A stretch of DNA of 27,958 nucleotides from CAYLLT01 sp964591605. Lineage in GTDB: Bacteria; Planctomycetota; Phycisphaerae; UBA1845; PWPN01. The notes under the pieces are model-generated. The model saw nothing but the letters and a program-made list of their open reading frames with translations, made no database searches and was not told the origin of the DNA. Within the stretch, counting starts at the first letter, position 1; each line of letters begins with the position of its first letter. The translations under genes were made by a program, and so were the position numbers. Location of the stretch: NCBI GenBank assembly GCA_964591605.1, contig CAZQEN010000057.1, positions 1 through 27,958 of the forward strand. Reading direction: 5' to 3'. Positions 22,331 to 27,958 of this stretch are shown in pieces.

Positions 22331-22485
22331 GAGGAAGAGCAGAGGAAAGAGTAAGATCAGGAAGCGGATCACGAGCAGGATGAAGATCAGCATGCAGTCA
22401 GGACTCACAAACGTCGCCCAATCCTGATGCTTCTCCTGCTTCGCCTCTGAGGCCTGCTCATTCGCGCCCCGTGGAGTCACAACAG

Positions 22486-23270
<785 letters not shown>

Positions 23271-23274
<4 letters not shown>

Positions 23275-25046
23275 GCACGTCGGCGGCACAGGAAAAGCAG
23301 CGGAAAGAGGCCGAGGAGCTGCTGTTTACGGGTCCCCAGCGGCTGGGCCTGGCCAAGGGCCTGTTCTTCGGGCGATTTGCGGCGGACTGGGTACTGCCCT
23401 ACCCGGTTCTCGAACCGCAGGAGGCGGCCGTCGTGGACCGCAGCGTCGAGGAGGTGCGGCGGTTCATGGCCGAAAAGGTCGACCCGGCCGCGATCGACCG
23501 CGAGGCAGACATCCCGCAGGCGGTCGTCGACGGACTGGGGCAATTGGGCGTCCTGGGCATGACTGCTCCCGTGGAGGTGGGCGGACGCGGCTTTTCACAG
23601 CGCGGATACTGCCGGGTGATGGAGGTGATCGGCGCGGTCTGCGCGTCCACCGCGGTGTTCGTCAATGCCCATCACTCGATCGGCATGCGGGCGCTGCTGC
23701 TGTTCGGCACGCCGGAGCAGAAGCGGCGCTGGCTGCCGCCGGTGGTGAGCGGGCAGCAGCTCGCAGCGTTCGCCCTGACCGAACCGGAGGCCGGTTCCGA
23801 CGCGGGCAACGTGCAGACCCAGGCCATTCCGTCGCCGGACGGCTCGCACTACGTCCTCAACGGGCAGAAACGCTACATCACGAACGGCTCAATCGCCCGG
23901 ATGCTGACCGTCATGGCCCGCACGCCGGTGCCGGGGCGCAGCGACACGGCCATCACCGCGTTTCTGGTGACGCCGGACATGCCGGGCTTCGAGGTGGTCG
24001 AGCCGCGGATGGACAAACTGGGCATCCGCGGCACCGCGACCTCGCGCCTGGCCTTCCACAATATGGCCGTACCCAGGGACAACATCCTGGGCCCGCTCGG
24101 CAAGGGGCTCAAGGTCGCCCTCACGGTGCTGGATTTCGGCCGGGCCACCTTCGGTGCGTGCTGCACCGGTGCGATCAAGACATGCCTGCGCCTCGCGAGC
24201 GACCATGCCGCACATCGGCGGCAATTCGACCGGCCGCTGGGTGATTTCGAGCTCGTCAAGCAGAAAATCGCTCAGATGGCGGCCAACGCCTACGCGATGG
24301 AGGCGATGACCACCATCACCGCCTCGCTGATCGACCGCGGACTCGAGGACTACATGGTCGAAACGGCCATGCTCAAGGTGTTTGCAACCGAGTACCTGTG
24401 GCAGGCGGTGAACGAGGCGTTCCAGGTGCACGGCGGCGCGGCGTATTTCACGGACCGGCCCCTCGAGCGCATGCTGCGCGACGCCCGCATCAACCAGATC
24501 GGCGAAGGGGCCAACGAAGTGCTGCTCGCGTTCATCGCCCTGGTGGGCATCCGCGGGCCGGGACAGGAGTTGAAGGATATCCATGACGCGCTGCAGCGCC
24601 GGTCGTGGTCGGATCTGCGCAGCGCGTGGCGGGCGGGCGTGCGCAAGGCCGGGGCGGCGGTGCAGGTGCCGGCCGTGCCGCTGCGGTCGCGCGAGCTGGC
24701 CCGCTGGGGCCGCGAGCTGGGCCGGTTGATCCGCGCGTTCCACTACGGCGTGCACCGCGCGCTCATGCGGCACGCCGAGGCCATTCTCGACCGCCAGTAC
24801 GTGCAGCAGCGGATCGCGTGGGCGGCGATCGAGCTCTACGCCATCGCGTGCACCCTGAGCCGCTGGGATGATGAGCTGCAGCGGCAGGGCGGGCGCAACG
24901 GGGACGCCGGGCATGAGGCGGCCGCCCTGTTTGTGCGGTCGTCCGCGCGGCGCATTCGCGCGCATCTGGCCGCCCTGCGCGACCATGACGACGCCCTCAC
25001 GACGCGCACGGCGGATGCCGTGATGCGCGAGTATCAGTCAAGATGA
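23271..25046 (+). CDS. Acyl-CoA dehydrogenase, VLCAD/ACAD9-like with C-terminal extension
   Basis: A 591-residue FAD enzyme that introduces the 2,3 double bond into an acyl-CoA. N-terminal KGLFFGRFAADWVLPYPVL is typical of the long VLCAD/ACAD9-like group. FALTEPEAGSDAGNVQT (about residue 165 on) and NGQKRYITNGSIA are the FAD-binding signatures; MDKLGIRGTATSRLAF and DHAAHRRQFDRPLGDFELVKQKIA follow. The catalytic Glu is Glu412 in QIGEGANEVL. An extra helical domain of about 170 residues after it matches the membrane-associated C-terminal extension of that group rather than the about 390-residue isovaleryl- or citronellyl-CoA dehydrogenases. The start overlaps the crotonase stop by four bases (ATGA). 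It is last in the operon and converges with the LuxR-type gene 48 bases on. Confidence 0.92.
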
Positions 25047-25094
25047 AAGAGTCTTTTCCAGGAATGCAGCAAGCCGGCAACGCCAGACCCGGTC

Positions 25095-26108
25095 TCATCC
25101 GGCAGTGGGCGCCTGTCCGCCCCGGGCCGGCAGTTCGGCGACCGGGCGGCCGGCATCCTCTCCGCCGAAGGCCTGCAGATACGTGACCAGGTTGGCCCGG
25201 CGGTTGCGCAGGCCCAGCTTGCGGCGGATGTTCTCCCGGTGACGCCGCACGGTGGCCGGCGAAATGCAGCGAAGCTGGGCGATTTCCTTGTTGGACAGGC
25301 CGTTGCGGATCATCGTGCTGATGGCGATCTCGACCGGGGTCAGCTCCAGGTGCTCACGGGCGAGCTGGCTCAGGAAGGGAGAGGCAATTTCCTGCAGACT
25401 CTGGCGCAGCAGCGTCACGTAGGAACGCTGGCGGCCGGCCACCACCAGCTCCAGCTCGAACACGATCGGCATGATGATCTTCTGAATGTTGGCCAGAATC
25501 GATGCCCGGATTTCGCGCTTCTCCTCTTCGAGCCGCGAGAGCACCGTCCGCAGGGCGATGTTCGTTTCCTGCAGGGCCTGATGCTGGCCCTGCAGCAGCC
25601 GGTTGGCTTCGCGCAGGTCGACCTCGGCCTGCATGTGCATAAGCGTGCTTCCGACCCGCTCGGCGACGGCCCGGATCAGGGCCTCCTCCTCGAACAGAAA
25701 CGGCCCGGACGCGAGGCTCAGGGCGGGCATGCTCTTTCGATAGAACACCTCCACGGCGCCGATGGGCTTGCCCTCCGCCCGGACCTCCGAGGCCATCCGC
25801 CAGCGACTCTCCTCGAAGCGTTCGCTGACATAGTGCCGCTCGCCGTGAACGATCCGCGCGCAAGCGTACTCAGGGAATTGCCAGGCCCGCGGCAGATAAT
25901 CCACCACACCCTGTAGAAAGCGATCCGGAGACCGGAAGTGCAGTTCGCGGAGATTCGAGATGGTATAGAGACACTCCAGCTCTTTGACACGCTCGCGGAG
26001 CGCGGCCTGAATGTCCGCCAGGGAGGGTGCGGGGGTTCCAGCCGCTCCCGCGCTCTCGGCGGGAGCAACCTGGGAGGAGGTTGACGCGGCTGGTCGCCTG
26101 GTGGACAT
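25095..26108 (-). CDS. GAF-like sensor domain fused to LuxR-type helix-turn-helix regulator
   Basis: A 337-residue cytoplasmic transcription regulator. After a low-complexity N-terminus (about 1-30) comes a GAF-like sensor region (about 35-165: KELECLYTISNLRELHF, GVVDYLPRAWQFPEYACARI, PIGAVEVFYRKSMPAL), then a coiled-coil stretch (about 168-205, LREANRLLQGQHQALQETN). A helical segment, SILANIQKIIMPIVFELE...IASPFLSQLAREHLELTP, precedes the LuxR-type HTH (about 256-312: LTPVEIAISTMIRNGLSNKEIAQ). There is no receiver domain, so a small ligand or a protein signal is likely. ATG 26108 is chosen because a TATTAT box ends 12 bases before it; an upstream ATG at 26120 abuts that box. This implies a very short or leaderless mRNA. 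Its neighbours are the acyl-CoA operon (convergent) and gdhA region (divergent). Confidence 0.87.
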   Translation of the reverse strand: MSTRRPAASTSSQVAPAESAGAAGTPAPSLADIQAALRERVKELECLYTISNLRELHFRSPDRFLQGVVDYLPRAWQFPEYACARIVHGERHYVSERFEESRWRMASEVRAEGKPIGAVEVFYRKSMPALSLASGPFLFEEEALIRAVAERVGSTLMHMQAEVDLREANRLLQGQHQALQETNIALRTVLSRLEEEKREIRASILANIQKIIMPIVFELELVVAGRQRSYVTLLRQSLQEIASPFLSQLAREHLELTPVEIAISTMIRNGLSNKEIAQLRCISPATVRRHRENIRRKLGLRNRRANLVTYLQAFGGEDAGRPVAELPARGGQAPTAG

Positions 26109-26120
26109 ACAATAGCCCAT

Positions 26121-26148
26121 ATAATACCCACGGCCGCATGGGAAGCAA
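26121..26148 (-). promoter_or_regulatory. Putative promoter of the GAF-LuxR gene
   Basis: On the minus strand TTGCTT (complement of 26143-26148) and TATTAT (complement of 26121-26126) are 16 bases apart. The -10 has five of six matches, the -35 three. Transcription would start about 6 bases before ATG 26108. Confidence 0.5.
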
Positions 26149-26315
26149 TCCTGATCGGTGCCGCCCATCCGAGGCAGGATGGGCCACGCAGACACCCTCT
26201 CACGTGTGGGCCAGACGAGGCCTTAACATCCTGTCCCAAAACAAATTAAAATCCCCTGCTTTCAGAGGATCGCGCCAGGCAGAGTGGCGCTTGAATGTGT
26301 GAAATATAGGGGAAA

Positions 26316-26337
26316 CATGTGCAATAATATGCACATG
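26316..26337. promoter_or_regulatory. Perfect palindrome, operator-like
   Basis: CATGTGCA (26316-26323) and TGCACATG (26330-26337) are exact inverted copies around ATAATA. It stands in an AT-rich island in an otherwise GC-rich window, between the GAF-LuxR gene and the gdhA operon. A dimeric regulator site is likely; which protein binds is unknown. Confidence 0.6.
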
Positions 26338-26347
26338 GGCTGTGTGT

Positions 26348-26372
26348 AATCCACCCGTAGATTCTGTGGATT
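26348..26372. promoter_or_regulatory. Inverted repeat overlapping a putative -35 box
   Basis: AATCCAC (26348-26354) and GTGGATT (26366-26372) form an exact 7-bp inverted repeat with an 11-nt centre. Its right arm ends within the putative -35 box TTGTGG (26371-26376), which would suit a repressor or activator site. Confidence 0.45.
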
Positions 26373-26398
26373 GTGGGTCCAACTAAGCCGGATACAGT
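26371..26398 (+). promoter_or_regulatory. Putative promoter for the 103-aa gene and gdhA
   Basis: TTGTGG (26371-26376) and TACAGT (26393-26398) are 16 bases apart; matches are three and four of six. It lies 65 bases before ATG 26464. A weak call supported mainly by its place and the inverted repeats beside it. Confidence 0.3.
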
Positions 26399-26463
26399 GG
26401 GGCACGTGCTCATCCCTTGGGGACGCCGGCGTGCTACACGCGGGCTTCCGCGGAGGACAACGA

Positions 26464-26775
26464 ATGGTAGCACCGCGTGACTCTGGCGGGCCGGACGAGC
26501 CGGCCACCCTCGATCTGTTGCCGCCCTTGCCGGCCTCGCAGGCCGAGCATCTGCTGAAGGTGGCGGGTTCCATCGGCCGCGATGCCAACAAGGTCTGGGC
26601 GGACCTCTGGGCGGAATTCCGCCGTCACGTCACCCGTTCAGGCATCGTTTTGCCCGAACTGCAGGACAAGGGCTTCTCGCCCTCCTGCGGATGGCCGGAG
26701 TTCCTCGAGCAGCTCTGGCTTCTCAAGCATTATCTCGACTCGATCGAACGGATCTGCAACACCAGAACACATTGA
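26464..26775 (+). CDS. Small protein of unknown function upstream of gdhA
   Basis: A 103-residue soluble protein I do not recognise. It is predicted largely helical after a Pro-rich start (TLDLLPPLPASQAEHLLKVA, ANKVWADLWAEFRRHV, WPEFLEQLWLLKHYLDSIERI), with several Trp and two Cys. A single possible motif is the GFSPSCGWPEF turn before the last helix. ATG 26464 has a strong GGAGG site (26452-26456) 7 bases upstream, which makes it a real gene rather than a chance frame; an earlier ATG in the frame has no such site. It lies 30 bases before gdhA on the same strand, so the two are almost surely co-transcribed. A regulator or partner of glutamate dehydrogenase is possible but only inferred from this position. 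Confidence 0.72.
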   Translation: MVAPRDSGGPDEPATLDLLPPLPASQAEHLLKVAGSIGRDANKVWADLWAEFRRHVTRSGIVLPELQDKGFSPSCGWPEFLEQLWLLKHYLDSIERICNTRTH

Positions 26776-26805
26776 CCGGAGCCCAGCCCGGCTGAGAGGA
26801 AAACC

Positions 26806-27958
26806 ATGAGTGTCCTGATCTCCGAAGGCAAACTGTCGGCCCACCAGGAAAAAGCCGTTCACGATTTTATGGAACGTCTGGCCGCCCAGACGGTCGGCCA
26901 GACCATGTTCCACCAGGCGGTCCAGGAGGCCGTCGAATCGGTCATGCCGGTCGTGCTTGAGAACCCCGAGTACCAGAAAGCCCGCATTCTCGAACGCATG
27001 GTCGTGCCCGACCGCGTGATCCTGTTCCGGGTCACGTGGGTAGACGACCGGGCGCAGGTCCAGATCAACCAGGGCTACCGCGTCCAGATGAACAACGCGA
27101 TCGGACCCTACAAGGGCGGCCTGCGGCTGCATCCGACCGTGAACCTGAGCGTGCTCAAGTTCCTGGCATTTGAACAGGTGCTCAAGAACAGCCTGACCAC
27201 GCTGCCCATGGGCGGGGCCAAGGGAGGGGCGAACTTCGATCCGCATGGCAAGAGCGACGGCGAGATGATGCGCTTCTGTCAGGCGTTCATGAACGAGCTC
27301 TACGCCCACATCGGGCCGGACATCGACGTGCCGGCCGGCGACATCGGTGTGGGCAGCCGTGAGATCGGGTATCTGTTCGGTCAGTACAAGAAGCTGACAC
27401 ACCGTTTCAACGGCGTTCTCACCGGAAAGGGCCTGAACTGGGGCGGCTCGCGGCTGCGGCCGGAGGCCACCGGCTACGGCGCTGTGTATTTTGCCCAGGA
27501 GATGCTCGCCACCCGCGGAATGGGCATCGAGGGCAGGACGGCGACCGTTTCCGGCTCCGGCAACGTCGCCCAGTACACGGTCGAGAAGCTCAATTCGCTG
27601 GGCGCCAAGGTGCTGACCCTCTCCGACTCCGACGGAACGGTGGTGGACAGGGACGGCATCAATGCGGAAAAGCTGGCCTGGGTCATGGAGCTCAAGAACG
27701 TGCGGCGCGGGCGGATCCGCGAGTACGTGGACCAGTTCCCCGGCGCCCGCTTCCTGCCGGGCAAGCGCCCGTGGGGTGTGCCGTGCGATCTGGCCTTCCC
27801 CTCGGCCACGCAGAATGAGCTGGACGGCGATGATGCCCGGCACCTGGTCGAGAATGGCTGCACCCTGGTGAGCGAAGGGGCGAACATGCCCTCGACGCCC
27901 GACGCCGTCCGGCGGTTCCTCGAGCAGCAGGTTCTCTACGGGCCGGGCAAGGCCGCCA
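26806..27958 (+). CDS. gdhA: NADP-type glutamate dehydrogenase (3' truncated by window edge)
   Basis: About 384 of the usual about 450 residues are present and the frame is open to the window end. The enzyme makes glutamate from 2-oxoglutarate and ammonium in the cytoplasm as a hexamer. Family motifs: RVQMNNAIGPYKGGLRLHP, LPMGGAKGGANFDP with the active-site Lys at residue 139, DVPAGDIGVGSREIGYLFGQY, and LNWGGSRLRPEATGYG. The nucleotide site is TVSGSGNVAQY followed by SDSDG; a Ser after the second strand suits NADPH rather than NADH. The late SEGANMPST motif also fits. The ribosome site AGAGGA (26795-26800) is 5 bases before ATG 26806. It follows the 103-aa gene and shares its control region with the palindrome at 26316-26337. 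Confidence 0.95.
   Translation, partial: MSVLISEGKLSAHQEKAVHDFMERLAAQTVGQTMFHQAVQEAVESVMPVVLENPEYQKARILERMVVPDRVILFRVTWVDDRAQVQINQGYRVQMNNAIGPYKGGLRLHPTVNLSVLKFLAFEQVLKNSLTTLPMGGAKGGANFDPHGKSDGEMMRFCQAFMNELYAHIGPDIDVPAGDIGVGSREIGYLFGQYKKLTHRFNGVLTGKGLNWGGSRLRPEATGYGAVYFAQEMLATRGMGIEGRTATVSGSGNVAQYTVEKLNSLGAKVLTLSDSDGTVVDRDGINAEKLAWVMELKNVRRGRIREYVDQFPGARFLPGKRPWGVPCDLAFPSATQNELDGDDARHLVENGCTLVSEGANMPSTPDAVRRFLEQQVLYGPGKAA

Overview
The window is a GC-rich piece of a bacterial chromosome, most likely from a planctomycete and probably of the Phycisphaerae type. The evidence is a prepilin-like protein with an RGFTLIE leader and a variant H-X-DG C-terminal motif, a very large Ser/Thr kinase fused to about 14 WD40 repeats and followed by an ECF sigma factor, secreted unclassified glycoside-hydrolase-like proteins (one ending in a malectin-like domain), and families of short GC-rich hairpin repeats between and even inside genes. 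I see no rRNA, tRNA, CRISPR array, transposase or phage gene. Both ends cut genes: pnp on the left, gdhA on the right.

Left part (1-5053): the C-terminal half of polynucleotide phosphorylase, a 457-nt hairpin-rich non-coding stretch leading to a cold-shock protein, a sigma-54-dependent NtrC-type activator with a TATAAT box overlapping its first ATG, and an overlapping pair encoding a membrane-anchored double zinc-ribbon protein and a prepilin-like protein. Middle part (5088-16378): a minus-strand secreted helical/malectin protein, the kinase-WD40 protein, a compact two-stem RNA candidate followed by an intrinsic terminator, the ECF sigma factor, a hairpin array, a secreted gamma-glutamyltransferase-like enzyme, and a secreted TIM-barrel-like glycosidase candidate.

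Right part (16422-25046): the most interesting block is a divergently arranged acyl-CoA cluster. On the minus strand lie an AcuI/YhdH-type acrylyl-CoA reductase and an enoyl-CoA hydratase. On the plus strand lie a biotin-dependent acyl-CoA carboxylase carboxyltransferase subunit, an AtuA (DUF1446) protein split into two genes, a LiuC/AtuE-like crotonase and a VLCAD-like acyl-CoA dehydrogenase. The content resembles the Pseudomonas atu/liu pathways for acyclic terpenes and leucine, but no biotin carboxylase/BCCP subunit is present and the reductase is an unusual addition. Within this block, heptanucleotide and hairpin repeats have entered intergenic spaces and, in frame, the carboxyltransferase gene.

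Right end (25095-27958): a GAF-LuxR-type regulator on the minus strand is transcribed away from a regulatory region with an 8-bp-armed palindrome and a second inverted repeat over a putative -35 box. That region precedes a 103-aa unknown protein and NADP-type glutamate dehydrogenase. All assignments come from reading sequence motifs; no database search was run.
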